Positions 11,552-25,128 of a stretch of 64,000 nucleotides of DNA are shown here, piece after piece (positions within the stretch are counted from its first letter, which is position 1; each line of letters starts with the position of its first letter). The notes under the pieces are model-generated. The model saw nothing but the letters and a program-made list of their open reading frames with translations. It made no database searches and had not been told where the DNA came from. Position numbers and translations under genes: made by a program. This stretch comes from Gordionus sp. m RMFG-2023 (taxonomy: Eukaryota; Nematomorpha; Gordioida; Chordodea; Parachordodidae), in NCBI RefSeq assembly GCF_954871325.1, contig NC_088777.1, forward strand, positions 13,245,366 through 13,309,365, given 5' to 3'.

Positions 11552-12658
11552 CATAGGCATGGCGAGGACTTTCCTAATGAGGGGGGGGGGAATTAAAAAA
11601 TTACTGGGGGCGCTTCGGCCGGGTTACCATAGTCTATATATAGTCATAAAATATTTTACAAGATAGGAGGTTAATTTTAATAAAAAAAAGCCTGGAACAA
11701 ATATGAAATATATTTTTATTAGTTTATATAAAATATAATAAATTACTTGTATATACATTAATATAAAAAGCATGGTAATAATTTATTCCAAACAAATATA
11801 AGAAATTTATTTAGAAAAAGTAAGTAGACATATAGTTGATATTCCTCTATTATATAGAATTAGTTACAAAATACTAGGTAAAATCTTTTACAGACATATT
11901 TGATAGTTAGAGAATATATTACAGTTAATATTTTAACATATTTTACTAATCAATTCTCTTGATAATAAATATAGCAACAATTTGCATTCAATTATTTAAA
12001 GCCATTTATTTATTTTAAATATTACAAATTTATCTTCATATTATTCATCCCACAATGTCTTTAAAAGATATTTTCTGATGTCCTTATCAATATTTTATAG
12101 TTTTCTGTGAAATATATAATTCTGGTAAAAATTACTTGATTGTCATATGATAATTGATAAAACTAACATATAATGTTCCACTGTTTGTATTATGCTTTAA
12201 TTTTTTTATTTAATTTATGATTTAATTTTATCAATAGTTTTATAATTATATTTTACTTTTATTAAGATAAATAAATAAAAATTACTCACTTTATAAAAAA
12301 TTATATTTGATATATTATATTATTTAGTAATTTTATGGATCTATTATTAATAATTATAATACATTTCATTTTTGTCTTAAGACCATTTCTTGAAAAGCAT
12401 TTTTGGTTCACTTTTTTTAATATATAAATGCTTTTTTCCAATATGTATAAATTATGATGAATAGTTTTATAAAAAATTAACTTTTACATTATTTCTTTCA
12501 AATTATTTTTTAGGATATATGCATACATTTTTGGGGGTCAGGGAGTGGGGGGAGGACTAAGGGGAATATTTTTTATTAGCTTAAAATGATATTCACAAAA
12601 AGTGATAAATTTATGAAGGGGGGATATTTCCCCTTGCCCCCACCCGGCTACGCCTATG
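11552..12658. mobile_element. hAT-type element, 1.1 kb, non-coding
   Basis: The termini CATAGGCATGGC and the complement of GCTACGCCTATG are flanked by a perfect 8-bp duplication CTTATCAT (11544-11551 and 12659-12666). The interior shares AT-rich blocks (about 11820-12010) with the CAGTGGCGTCGC family at 8240-8430 and 26010-26190. There is no open frame for a transposase. A right-end relative lies at 52195-52337. Confidence 0.85.
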
Positions 12659-13289
12659 CTTATCATTCTGAATTAAATATTTTTTGTGATTAGAAATCTA
12701 TTATAAAATTTAATATATTTTTATATTTTAAGAAAATAGTAATATATTGCAGTGCATATGGTTGTAACCAAAAATATTTTTTAGGTAAATTTTCTTCCAT
12801 AAGTATGATATCTCAAACTATAAAGTTTTCTGTGAGATTGGTAATAGGTACAACAATTTAATTTTTATTTATTTAATTTATTTTTAAAATTCTATATCCT
12901 TTTTAAAACTGAAAATGTAATGCTTATATAGCATGTTACAAACATAAAATCAATTTACATATTAATTTAATAATTTATATAAAAAATCAATTTAACAATT
13001 TATATAAAAAAAATAAATATAATAATTTATATAAACACAAAAAAAAACAATTTAAAGGTTAGTATTAATCAGGTCATATCAACATTCTACCCTTTAAGTA
13101 ATAAACTCCACTCAGGTTTTTCTTACATGTGAATCTTATCGTGCAGGCAACGTTTCTTGATAGTTATATTGTCATCATTAATATATTTCATTAACTTTTG
13201 ATATTGAAAGTTTATTTAAAAGAAAAATATTTTATTATTATATATATATTTTTTTTAAATATATTTTTAGTCTTTATTTCATTATAAAA

Positions 13290-14600
13290 TTATCGAATTT
13301 TTTGGGCAAAATTGCTTGGTCTTTGACTAATAAAACCTGCTCTTGTACTCCCAAATTTTGATCATCATTTCTTTTAAAACTTAGAGTAAAAGGTATTGCA
13401 TTTTCAGTATTTGTTTTCAAATGTGTCGTTTCATTATGTGATACTCGTAGACCTTTTTTTGATTTGGTCTAAATGTCTTCTAATAATGTTATTTCCTGTA
13501 TCTACTTCATATATTAAATTTCCATTTTTGCGTTTTACCGTGCCTTTATCACATATATATTATCCTTGAAAGTTTTATACCAAACTTTGTCACCATTCAT
13601 GATATTTCTATTCTATTTGATGATACATTACGATTAAATTCATTCACTTTATCTTCTTGTGGTTTGATTAAATCCCATCTGGTTCTTATGGTTCTGTTAA
13701 ACATAACTTCGCTTGGTATCTTATTGGTTGTTGCGTTTGGTGTGTTGCGATAATTGAATAAAAACTTTTCTAAAGCTATATCTAAGTCTATTTTATTATT
13801 ACTTTCCATATTCCTTTTCATGCATATTTTCATTGATCTTATCATTCGCTCACACTGACTGTTGGTGGTGAGGCGCTGTGAGAATGTGTTCAATTCCATG
13901 ATCATTGCAAAATTTATTGAACAAGTTACTTGTAAAATTAGTACAATTATCACTGATTATTTTATTGAGCATAGCAAATAAGCTGATTATTTTTAACAAT
14001 TCTTTGATTGTTTACTCAGTAGTTATATCTCTATTCTTCTAATGAAAGGAAACTTGCTAAGTGCGTCAACACCTACCATAAAATTGCTACCTTCAAATTG
14101 TGCAAAGTGGATGTGCACGTGTTCGAACATTTTTACAGCTGTTTCCCATGGATTTTGTACATTATGAGGATTGCCCGCATATTTATTACACGTATCACAG
14201 TTTCTCACCTCCTGATATATTTCAACGTTTAGACCAGGCCACCACAAATGATCTCTCGCCAACAATTTCGTTTTCCCAGCACCAAGATGCCCTTTGTGTC
14301 TTTATCTCATATTTTTCGGTATTATGATCCTATTCTCTTTAAAAAGTCAATCTTTAATTAAGGCCAGTTCCATTTCCATATTTTTATATATTATTCTTTA
14401 TCTGTTCATGATTTTTTATATTGTTAATTACCTCCATTAATTCGATATCAATACTAGTCTCTTGAACTATTCTTTTAAAATTTATTGGTAAGTCCCAAAA
14501 TTTGTCATATATCTCTTGTACCATCTCTTCTGTGTTCATTTGGGGTAATCTTGACAAACAATCCGGTACTACATTTTTTTGTTTAAAGGGAATCAAGATA
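13290..14600 (-). mobile_element. Ty3/gypsy-type pol fragment (fossil)
   Basis: Minus-strand remains of a retroelement pol in the order RNase H end (CLSRLP near 14550), integrase zinc region with WWPG and CDTC (about 14200), catalytic core and integrase C-terminal region with YRNTPNATT (about 13740). The piece is broken at several points and lacks the 5' half of pol, gag and any recognisable LTR. It is of a different lineage from the longer element at 16.6-20.2 kb. Confidence 0.8.
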
Positions 14601-14641
14601 GGAGTGTGTGGTCGAGATCTTGAGAAGATTGACAGGTAAAT

Positions 14642-14862
14642 TAGCGTTGTTAAACGGTTCGATTTGAGCCGATTTTTAAAACGGCTAACTCAATATTTTA
14701 CCCACAAAAATATTACACAAGCCTGGTGAATTCACCCATATATATTATAAAGGTTTAGATATCTATTATCGAAATCTCGATGCTTAGACAATTGTTTTCT
14801 GGTTAAAATATTGATTTAGCCATTTTTAAAAATCGGCTCAAAACGAGCCGTTAACAAAACTA
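14642..14862. mobile_element. hAT-type MITE, family TAGYGTTGTTAA
   Basis: A 221-bp element with about 55-bp terminal inverted repeats: TTGTTAAACGGTTCGATTTG at left and the complement of AAAACGAGCCGTTAACAAAA at right. GTAAAT is repeated at both edges, the remains of a duplication. Relatives lie at 34.4, 37.7 and 41.7 kb, and its tips resemble those of the 3313-6798 element. Confidence 0.75.
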
Positions 14863-14934
14863 GTAAATAACGGTCAATAACATAAAATGGAAAACAGAAC
14901 AACCAAAGACCGGGTAAAATGAGGGACTTCTGGG

Positions 14935-15348
14935 CAGTGGCCTAGCTACGGGGTGGTTTTAGGGTTTGGACCCCTCCCAGAGCAAAATTTTTTTTTAGAT
15001 TATACGTTCAAAAGACTTAAAAGTTACTTTATATCAAATAAATACCATGAATATTTATATTTTTCTAGTTTTGATGTTCGTGGAAGGATAATATATTACT
15101 ATTGAAATTATTCTGGATAGTATTATTATAAAATCATTGAGATAATCTACTAAATTATAATAATATATTATTGATGCATTAACTATATTTATTATATAAT
15201 ATCGAAGATATTGTTATGATTTTTAAGATAAACCCGACCGAAGGCTGGACAAAAGGGCCGAAGGCCCGTTAAAGGGGGTCTGGGGGGCGAACTACCAATT
15301 TTATATATTATGGACCCCCTCTAAGGAAAATTCCTAGCTACGCCACTG
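14935..15348. mobile_element. hAT-type MITE, 414 bp
   Basis: The ends CAGTGGCCTAGCTACGG and the complement of CCTAGCTACGCCACTG are inverted repeats with a perfect 8-bp duplication CTTCTGGG (14927-14934 and 15349-15356). It contains the CCGAAGGCCCG motif shared by several hAT elements here. Non-coding. Confidence 0.87.
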
Positions 15349-15356
15349 CTTCTGGG

Positions 15357-16283
15357 TATCAATGCATACTAGTCAGTGACACAGAGGAAGCTAAGATAAA
15401 ATAGATTCGCTATGTTGTGCATGCCAAATGGGAATGATGGAGAAGAGAGTAAGTTCATATCGGAAATATTCTAGAATATTGTAATATTGTAATTTCTTCA
15501 TATATGAGCTATTCGGGTAAGCACCTCAAATCAATAAAGTAATATATTTAATATTTAAAATTATCGTAGAAAATTACTGCTGATTTAAAAAATTAATCTT
15601 GTTAGTTTGATTTATATAAGATTTTTTTCGACGAGAGAATAAATGAGGGAAGAAAACTCGAATATTATAATTGTCATAGTTGGGGGAAATCGTAAATTAT
15701 CTTTAAAAAGGAAAAAAGAATAGAGTGTATAGGAAGAATGTGGGATTAAATTTAGTTGCAATGATTATTGAGAAGTCATTAAATGAAAACGTAAAATGAG
15801 TTGACAATGGGTCGAGTAAATGTGAAAATATTTAAACGGATAGATGTATAATTTATAAAAAATATATTTTTTAAAAAATAGTATAGTAAAATTATTTAAA
15901 GTCTTGCGTTTTTCTATTGTCAAAAATTTATCATCGTTAATTCATTCCAATCAGAGAATAAAGTGGAGGAGAAATAATTTGATCCAGTGGGAACCGTATT
16001 CTAAATATTAATCATGAACGTGAATAACTTCAAACAATACTAAAGATTTATCTGTGAATGAATGTGAAATAATAATTTTTTTTATAAATTAAATTTTTTT
16101 TATCAGTTAGTTTTATATTTAATCTACAAATAGTGTTTATTTTTACTTTATCCTACACCCCCCCCCCCCCAATATCCCTACGGGGTAATGTAAATAAATA
16201 TTTATTAATTAATTAAAAATTTTATCAGTTATATTTATCTATAATCTATAAATAATGTTTTTTTACTTAATCCCCCCCCCTGG
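15357..16283. other. AT-rich intergenic sequence
   Basis: No gene recognised. It contains poly-C runs (near 16150 and 16270). An AATAAA at about 15533 could be part of an old LTR, but no matching second copy was found. Confidence 0.25.
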
Positions 16284-16291
16284 ATGAATAC

Positions 16292-16636
16292 GAGAGGTCT
16301 GCGCCCACGCCCACCCATCTAAGAGGGCGGGTAGGTGAGCAAATATTTTTACAAGAATGGGCAGGCTTGGGGGGGGGTTTAAAAATTTTAAACAATGGGC
16401 GGGTGGGTTAGAAAATAATTTTATATTAGACTTAAAAATTTCAAAGAATGGCCATAATTAAATTTAATAATAGAGGGCTTGGGTTAAATTTTTTTTATAA
16501 ATAATAGGTGGGCAGGTAAAAATTTAGACTAATGGGCGGGTGGGTAATAAATTTTAGACTAATGTGTGGGCGGGTATCTTTTTAACATAGAGTGGGCGGG
16601 CTTACAGTCCAAAAACCCGCCCAATACAGACCTCTA
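16292..16636. mobile_element. hAT-type MITE next to the Ty3/gypsy fossil
   Basis: The ends GAGAGGTCTGCGCCCACG and the complement of CAATACAGACCTCTA form inverted repeats of the widespread hAT tip TAGAGGTCTG. The flanks ATGAATAC and ATGCCTAC agree at 6 of 8 bases. The interior is GGGCGGG-rich. It appears to be inserted at the 3' edge of the retroelement that follows. Confidence 0.65.
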
Positions 16637-19600
16637 ATGCCTACCCCCTTACTTTTCAGTTGATACCGATGCCGTATTCCCTCTCTCCCGTCGGTGAATT
16701 TTACTCGATTTAATTTGTGTCCAATATTCTCCACTATCACCCCAATTTCCCATCTCCTTGTACCCCCCATATATTCTGGCCCATACGGTCTGTCCCACTA
16801 CAAACTCAGTCGTCTCTCTTATCTTCACTTCCACCTCTTGAATCGGTTTCCGCTTTAATAAATCCAATAATATCCTGGTTCGCCTCCCTAAAAACTTTTC
16901 TGCTGGAGCTTGTTCTTCCCCCTTTCGACTGTTGTTATAATATGCTATGGCTATCCAAATTTCCCACCTCCATACTTTGATTTTCTTAACCAGTTTTTGA
17001 AAATCAACACCATCCTATCCGCTTGACCATTTGAACTTAGATGGTATAGCAGCGCTAAAATATGCCTTATCCCATTTTCCACTCAAAACATCTTAAACTG
17101 TTCACTGATAAAAGCTGGACCTCCGCCAGATACAATTTTTCAAGCTAATCCGAACCTTACCCATAGATTTTTCAACATCTACACTACCACTTGAGTCTTT
17201 AACCCCCTTACTTCCTCGTACTTCGCACATTTTGAGTAAGCGTCCACTACGAGTATATACATCTTATTCTCAAAGTCAAAAAAATCAAGATGCGCTCCTA
17301 TGGATGAGTAGCCTTTGGCCAAATACTTTTCTTGTCTTTATGAGACATCTCTTCCCATGTATTGCACATCAAATAACTCCTGCTAATATTCTTAATATCT
17401 CTATATATCCCCGGTCACCATACATATTCTCTGCCCCATTGTTTCATCTTCTCCACTCCTTGATGCCCGGCATGAATCATCGTCAGCACCGCATCCCTTA
17501 ATTTGAGCGGTACCACACCGCATCCCTTAATTTAAGCGGTACCACACCGCATCCCTTAATTTGAGCGGTACCACACCTCTATTCCCTTGTACCACAGATT
17601 CATCTACTATGGTCAACTCTTTCTCTACGCACTTGAAATATTTATCTCCCTCTCTCCAAGGTCTCCTCCCCATAACGCTCCTTTTAATTCTCACCAGTTC
17701 TCGATCTTTCAAAGTGACCTTTTTTAGCTCCTCCCATGTCATGGGACCACCTCTAGATATTCCTGCTATCGTTCGAATCAGTCCTTTTTCCTTCCCCTCC
17801 TCCATTTCTTCAGATCCTATTTCTTCAGATCCTATTTCTTCCCCATCTTATCCGGCGCCACATCGAGACAAAATATCATGTAAATAGTTTTCCTTTCTCC
17901 GCCTATATTTCACTTGCACATCAAACCTGCCATCCAGTAACAACCATCTTTGTAACCGAGGAGATAACATTGAATCCTTATTATCTTTCTTGAAAAGATG
18001 GACTAAAGACTTGTGATCCGTATATATTATAAATCTACGTCCAGTTAAGTATTCTCGACACTTAGTCAATCCAAAAATAACTGCCAAGGCCTCTTGTTCT
18101 ATCACTGAATACCTTGTTCCCGCTGCTCTAAAAATTCTCGAGAAAAACAAAATAGCCCTTTCCAGCTTGTCTATGCAATGCAACAATACTTCGTCTACAC
18201 CCCAATTCGAAGCATTCACGGCTAATATTACTTCCAAATCGTTATTAACACACTAAAACTGGTTCCCTTATGATTTTACATTTCAGCTCTTCAAAAGCAT
18301 CCTCCTGTTCATCTTGCCACACAAATTTTCCTCCTTTCTTTAATAATTTATATAGAAGTGCTGCTATCTGTGCAAAACCCTCTACAAATCGATTATAATA
18401 GTTTACCATTCCCAGAAAAGCCTGCACTTCTACTTTATTATTTGGCCTTAGCATATTCGTAATCCCAGTCATGTTTTTGTCTATACCGGTCTCACTTCCT
18501 TTCCAGTGATTTTATGACCACAATATATGACTTCCGACACTCCTAATACACTTTTTCCAGCGCTCGCCCGTAATCTTTTATTTCTGATTCTTTTAAATAC
18601 CTCTTCTAATCTTCACTCATGTTGCTCAGAAGTTTCTCCCATCACTAATACATCATCCATATAATAAAACACACCTTCCAGATACTGAAAATAGCTGCCA
18701 TCGTCCGTTGAAAAATTGAAGAGTCCAAACGGTAATCTACAAATTGCATACAAGCTCTCGGAGTAGTGATACTCAATAGCTTTCGTACCTCAGGCTTCAC
18801 TCGTAATTGCAAGTAGGCATTCGAAAAATCCACCTTTGAAAAATATACACTACCCTTCAAATTAGCCAATATTTCCTCAATCCGAGGTAACGGATATTTC
18901 ACTTCAACCACCTATGAATTCAACGTTACCCAGAAATCCGCACATAACCGCAACTTCCCATTGGCCTTTTTAATGGGTACCAAAGGCGTTGCCCACTCGC
19001 TATACTCAACTGGGCCTGCTATGCCCTCTTTTACCCAATGATCTAACTCTCGCTCTACCTTTTTTCTCCACTCAAAAGGTGCACAATACTTTGGAACGCA
19101 TCCATCCTTCATCCGTATTTCAACTTCATAATCTATTTAACAACCAAACTCTTCATTAAAAATTTCATCATAATCCTTTGTGCTTACTTCCTTTTGCAGA
19201 CATTTTAATTCCTCTTCCGACCTTTCCGGTCTCCTTCCCTCATTTACTTGTTTTTGCATCTTCTCGCACGTAAATTTTCAATTTCTCACACTACAAACTG
19301 GCGGTCTCACTTCCTCATGTCTCATCTTCAAAATTATTTCATTTTTTCCCAACACTTGACTTTCCCTTATCACATCTACACGATCTTTCACTGTAATTCC
19401 CTCACTTTCTTCCCAATACAGAGACTCGCTTTCATTCATTTCGATGTTATTCTTTCCTTCCATTCACTCCGCCGTACTTACCGGGCTTTCATGATCATAT
19501 CTCTACCTTGGCTATCCATGAGTACAAACACACCCCATCTCACAAATACTTCCTAAAAATCGTAAGCCGGACCAACACTCTTGATTCAATCCCATCCTAA

Positions 19601-20170
19601 CATTTTTTCTACCATCAGATTTATTATCCACATATCCAGCACTTGTAGCTCCCCTGTATAAAAATCCTCGATTTTTACTCGGCCCATGACCGTTATTTCC
19701 GATCCATCAAACTGCCTTACAAAAATTTCCTCTTTCCTTATAACTCCCTTTGGCCATAGTTTACGATATTCCTCATATCCCATCACCGATATCGCTGCTC
19801 CTGTATCAAACAACATCTACCTTTCCATTTAAATTAAACCATACTCTCGAACAGGGATCATAAGCAAAACTTTCTTCTCCTTCTCCTTGCAACATACGTA
19901 TTTCATTTTCTCCTTTCCCTACCTCATGCTTGCCTCATTCCGTTCCCCTCTCCCGGTCTGCATTCTCTTTGTCATCATACAGTAACCTTTTTTCACAATC
20001 CCTCCCAATGTCCTTCATTCCAGCATTCGGAACGTTTTATTTTAGTAAGATTTTAGATTCGCTATCGATGATTAAGATTTTAACAACGACTTCGCGTGTC
20101 CCAACCCCCAATATTTCTGCACCATCGACCGTAATCGATCCCTTCCCCGCCCACCGTTCGTGGAGCCTGT
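16637..20170 (-). mobile_element. Ty3/gypsy-type retroelement, protease to integrase (fossil)
   Basis: Minus-strand pol in canonical Ty3/gypsy order. Protease with DTGAAISVMG lies at about 19590-19820. Reverse transcriptase with VEVKYPLPRIEEI, FSKVDFSNAYLQLRV and FLGMVNYYNRF lies at about 18245-19112. RNase H with VNASNWGVDEVL and YTDHKSLVHL lies at about 17848-18237. Integrase runs from about 17805 down to 16650. It looks clearly broken, with roughly ten interruptions, and gag is not clearly preserved. No LTR pair could be matched by eye. Base composition is less AT-rich than its surroundings, which suggests a younger insertion than the two smaller fossils. Confidence 0.88.
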
Positions 20171-20504
20171 GACCCTAGACCAGAACACAACACCAATGAT
20201 AAATTTAAGTAGTCAGGATCAGAGTATAAAAATGTTCCTATGTGATAAATAATTCAGAATTGCAATAGGTCTTTGCCTAGAATTTACTATTGTGCTGCAC
20301 TAAGGCCCCAGATGTTCCATACTATGGTAAATGCAGATATTGTCGTTCTTGCTGACTCCATGGTATAGAGGGAGGCTATTCATATATTACCGAGTTTTCT
20401 AATATATAACTTATTGCTCAACCGAGTATCTCTCCTTCGTAAAAAAATTTAATACTTTTTAAAACCAGTTAATTGTTATATCGGGTTCAGTATAGACCCG
20501 TTTT
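20171..20504. other. junction between Ty3/gypsy fossil and hAT copy 2
   Basis: No gene. It may hold the remains of the retroelement's gag or LTR; it contains a TATAAAA at about 20225, but no repeat partner was seen. Confidence 0.25.
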
Positions 20505-21961
20505 TAAAATACACAATATAAATTAATAAGACTATTTAAATTTTTATTAATTGAATATTATTTTAATTATTATCATTAGATTAATACATATAAATTATAT
20601 TTTCACTATGTCAGCTTACAATCAAATTCTGTATTAAAAATATAATATCAATAACTCACTAAATATTAATTTAGCTATCACAGTTGAAGTTTAATTGACT
20701 TTTATTATTTAAATTATTAGTCAACCCTAATTAAATAAATATACTCATATATTATTTGAAAATTAACAAATTTAATATTGTAATTATCCGAGTTCAAAAT
20801 GACTAATCAACAACTGTATATTTATTTTGAAATTTTATTATCATACTTTAAAAATATTTTCAAGATCCAAATAAGCAGCGTCTACATGGCAGAAAATTTT
20901 ATGGAGGCAAACCTCCCTAAAAAATCATTCCATACCCCCCCCCCCCCCCAAAAAAAACTTTCAGCTACCTTCGGCCACCATATTCGCTAAACCCCTATGC
21001 TATAGTGATTTTGATAAAAAGAATCTTATGTTTAGCTACCACTTATAATTTGACAACAAAATTTTATTTACATCCTTTCAGGCCTATTTAGGCTAAACCC
21101 CAATTAATTTTTTGTTGGTTATAATCAGTGTCGTTGAAGTAATATATCGTGTTTTTCAGTAGCGATAGCTTAATCGCGCTACTTTAGAAAAAAATAATAG
21201 CTATAGAAGTAGGTGGCTACTAATATGAAAAGTAGCGAATACACATAAAAATTATTGAAATATATTTATATAATTCTATAATCATATTCTTTTTATATAA
21301 TATAATTTTTTTTTGAATTTTATATTTAAAAATCTCAATTATAAATCTAGTTTTCAAAATAAATTGAAATGTCGACGATAGAGATTAATATTGAAAAAAT
21401 TTGGGTACAGATCATATCGACAAAGTAATTTCCCTGGAAAATGATGATGATATAGAATTTTCTTTTCCTGATCTCGCAAAATATTTTAATCTCGATAAAA
21501 AAATTTACCTAGGGTATAAATTTATGGTATACCGAAGGTTTTATCACAAATATGACTACTAGTAGCATCAACGAGATGAAAGTAATATCAAACAAATTTA
21601 ATATCGATTTGTAAAGCTCAATCTTTAATTTTAAAATAAAATTTGAATCAAGCTGTACAGTCAAAACCGTTTAATTGCATATCGCTTAAGTGCAAAAACT
21701 TTTAAATGCGAAAAAACCCCGCGATTTTGATAATAATTACTATGGTATAATGTTAAATTACATTTATAATTGCAAATCGGTTAATTGCGAAATATCGGAT
21801 AATTGCAAAATTTTTCAGGTCCCATTTATATAACAATAACGTTAATTTAATCGGATAAGTGAAAAAATTAAAAAAATTTATCGAAAAAAATTATTCATTA
21901 TTTTTTTTATTTAACCTTTTTTCATTCATTCATTCATTACCACGCCAGAAATTAATATAAA

Positions 21962-22290
21962 AATGGTAAAAAAATCATTCAAACATTAACCCTGAAGCAT
22001 AAAAAAGAAATAATGGATAAATTAAACACTACATCAAAAACACAATTAGCATCAAATTACAATTGCCACGTCTCGACAATCTACCGTTTAATAGCGAATA
22101 AAGAAAATCTATGCTCACAATTTCTAAGGAATAAACCTCCTACAACTAAAAGAGTTAGAATGAGTTGTTACCCAAAGACAGAAGCAGCTTTATTGGTTTA
22201 GTTTACCCAAATGCGAAGTAAAAATTGCAGTCTAAATGGGCCAGTGATGTTAGAAAAAGCTATGTTTTTTAGCCAAACATTCAATGAAAT
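21962..22290 (+). pseudogene. Tigger transposase, N-terminal DNA-binding part
   Basis: One frame reads KKIIQTLTLKHKKEIMDKL, then STIYRLIANKENLC: the psq-type helix-turn-helix that opens pogo/Tigger/CENP-B proteins (compare LTLEEKLKVIE). It continues ALLV, then a stop at 22199-22201 where the family has Trp, then FTQMRSKNCSLNGPVM, the CENPB-type second DNA-binding domain. An AT-dinucleotide tract around 22308-22322 separates it from the next block, so the protein cannot be read through as it stands. Confidence 0.75.
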
Positions 22291-22331
22291 TAATTATAAG
22301 TTTTATCATATATATATATAAATTATAGGCA

Positions 22332-23523
22332 TTCCTACTAGCAGCTGGTTGCAGAGATTTAGGAAAAGACAGAATATAAATTTTCATAATGTTTGCAATG
22401 AAAAGGGGAGTGCAGATATTATTAATGCAAATGAATGGAGCAGAAATACACTCCCATCTCTGATTAAAGATTATCAAACGAGTAATATTTATAATTGTGA
22501 TGAGACAGGACTATACTACCGAGCATTACCAAAGGGCACAATGGAATTTAGTGGAACTCAACCACTGGGCTTCAAACCAGACAAGGAAAAGGTCACAGTT
22601 CTATTTATCATAAATGGGGATGGATCTGATAAAAAGTTATATGTTGTAGGGAAATTTAAAAACCCTAAGTGCTTTAAAAATAAAAAATTACCAGTTAAAT
22701 ACTACTCCAATAAAAGCAGCTGGATGACAACCTCAACTTTTGAAGATATTCTTAAAGAATGGGATTCCTCATTAAAGAAGAAAATTTTATTGTTTTGTGA
22801 CAATGCATCTTGTCACAAAACAAAATTAACATTTAACAATATAAAATTAATTTTTTTACCAGCAAATACAACATCATTAATTCAACCATTGGACATGGGT
22901 GCAATTAGATCCTTTAAATGTCATTATAGAAAGGGTATCATGAGAAAAATGATAAAATTGATGGAAGGAAATGACACCACCTCTTTTTATAAAAGATTTA
23001 CACTTTACGATAGCCTCTATCTTATAAAATTTGCATGGGGTGAGGCGACAAGTACCACAATCTTAAAGTGTTTTATTGAAGCTAAATTTTTTGATAAGTC
23101 TATGGCATTTGATTGGAAATCGGAGGATGATATAGCATTAACTGACAACGAAGAAGATGAATTTGACATATTTGAAGAATATACGCTACAAGATGATGAT
23201 GCTAGCTGCCATGGAATTTTAGATGATCAGGATATTTGTAATCAGATAAGATTAGAGTTGGAAGGTTTAATTACTTAAAATTTTAATTAATCTTATTTTT
23301 TATAGAAGGTTATGAAAGCTCCGAGAATGACGAAGGGAACTTAGAGATATCTGATCATTTAATTACAAAAAATCAGGCTCTTAATGGTTATTATACTTTT
23401 CTTGAATATGCTCATGAACATCTAAGGGATCAAGATTCACTAAGAAAGCTAGAGATTATAGTGGAAAAAGAATTATTTACTCCAGAGTCTAGCCAAACTC
23501 TTATCACAAAATATTTTTATTAA
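22332..23523 (+). CDS. Tigger transposase, DDE catalytic domain and C-terminus
   Basis: Two exons, 22332-23264 and 23306-23523, are joined over a 41-nt GT-AG intron in phase 1 (G + AA = Glu). It begins GIPTSSWLQRFRKR, the end of the CENPB-type DNA-binding domain. The three catalytic acidic residues are all in place: YNCDETGLYYR, LLFCDNASCHK and SLIQPLDMGAI. The second exon gives ALNGYYTFLEYAHEH and ends with TAA at 23521, a normal Tigger C-terminus. The DDE domain is open over about 310 codons with no stop, so the insertion is probably recent compared with the hAT elements around it. The upstream part is broken, so active protein is unlikely from this copy. Confidence 0.85.
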
Positions 23524-25128
23524 ATCTTACATTACTTTATAATAATTGTGATGCATGTATAATAAAATTAGTTCAAATAAAATCTAATGTTATAAAGCAT
23601 TAATAAACTTTCATTCCAGCATCTGTTAATACATTTACATTTATAATAGAATTCATAAGATTTGAATAGGCACAGGATTTTAAATCAAATATCATGTGAA
23701 TGAAAACAAAACACTTAATAAACTTAAATTCTTTTATATTAATCTTATTGTTTCCAGTTTTTTAGGCAAAATCTTTTAAAATTTGGCTTTAATAATAAAT
23801 TAGAATTTAAAAAATGATTATTTGTGTAAAATTATATTTCAGTAAATTTAATGAAGGTAAAATGACAAAAGTAGTTAAAATTGATGGAAATAAATATTAG
23901 GGTATTGTAAAGGAAAAAATGTTATTATCTTTCACAAAAGCTTTTTTTGCTTTAATTCTTACATATCTTAAATAAAAAATGAGATAAAATCAAGTAAACA
24001 AATTTAATTGAAATAATTTTATTCAATAAAAAATAATTTATTAACAACTATAATGCTAATACATAAATATAATACATAAATAATTACAATTTTATAATTA
24101 AAAGTCTTGTTTTCTTTGTTCCTTTCTGTCTATAATCATGTCTAGATCTAGAGAAAATATAAATATATATATCAAAATATATCACATTACTTTCAAGTGC
24201 TTCAGATATTTTAATATTATTTGATTGATCTAAATTAATTGAATACTTTTTATAAAATAATAACTTGATGAATTGACGATAAAAATATAGGATTATTGGT
24301 GGGAAGAAAAAAAAGCTATGATCATATGTTTCAACAAATAAGATAAATTTTTAAAATTTAGTTTTTTTATTCGTTACATAACTTATTCAAATTAAAATAT
24401 ATAGTTGGTTACATTAATTAAAAATTGTATTTATTGCAAAGTTTGATGGCTTATATGATTAAAATATATATAGATGATAAATATCTTTATAAAAAACACA
24501 ACTGATTTTTAATAAATAAATTGTTGAATTTTAATCGTATAATTGCGAAAAATCGGATAATTGCGAAATTTTTAAATATTTCGGTCCCAAGCTATCGCAA
24601 TTAAACGGTCTTGAATGTATCTTTAATATTTGAGAAAGATGAGTTTATTTGAAAATATTTTTAGGCCTAGTTCACACATATAAGATATTAATCAAGAACT
24701 ATAGTATAAATTAAAAATTACAATAAATAATTAATATTAAATTTTCATTTTATCATCAGACTCAATATTTTATAAATTATTACCTGGATGTTAAACGTGT
24801 TTAAAATTAACCATATCTATTAATAGATTTTGTAAAATTAAAAAAATACTTATTGAAATAAGTATTTTAGACTTTAAACAATTTTAGTGAAATAGATAAA
24901 ATGTTATAGGATGTTGACCTGGCCAGTCAGCAAACATAGCCATTTATGGCACTTACCCCTTACATAATTTTTATTTTAACCATTACTATTATAATTTTAG
25001 ACACATTAAAAAGAGATGGTTTTTTTGGAATAAATAGTATTATTTAAAATCTTTTAGACGCATTTTTTTAAATCTATAAAATCAAATGACAATTTTTGAT
25101 GATTTTTCTTATATAAAAAATATATGTT

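Larger units (their letters stand above)
21658..24617 (+). mobile_element. Tigger/pogo (Tc1-mariner superfamily) transposon
   Basis: The ends CAGTCAAAACCGTTTAATTG and the complement of CAATTAAACGGTCTTGAATG are inverted repeats, flanked by the TA dinucleotide on both sides (21656-21657, 24618-24619). Subterminal TAATTGCGAAA / CGGATAATTGC motifs recur at both ends. It encodes a DDE transposase of the CENP-B/Tigger/jerky family, described separately. The element is whole in outline. It carries an in-frame stop in the N-terminal part and a disrupted junction before the catalytic domain. Confidence 0.92.
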
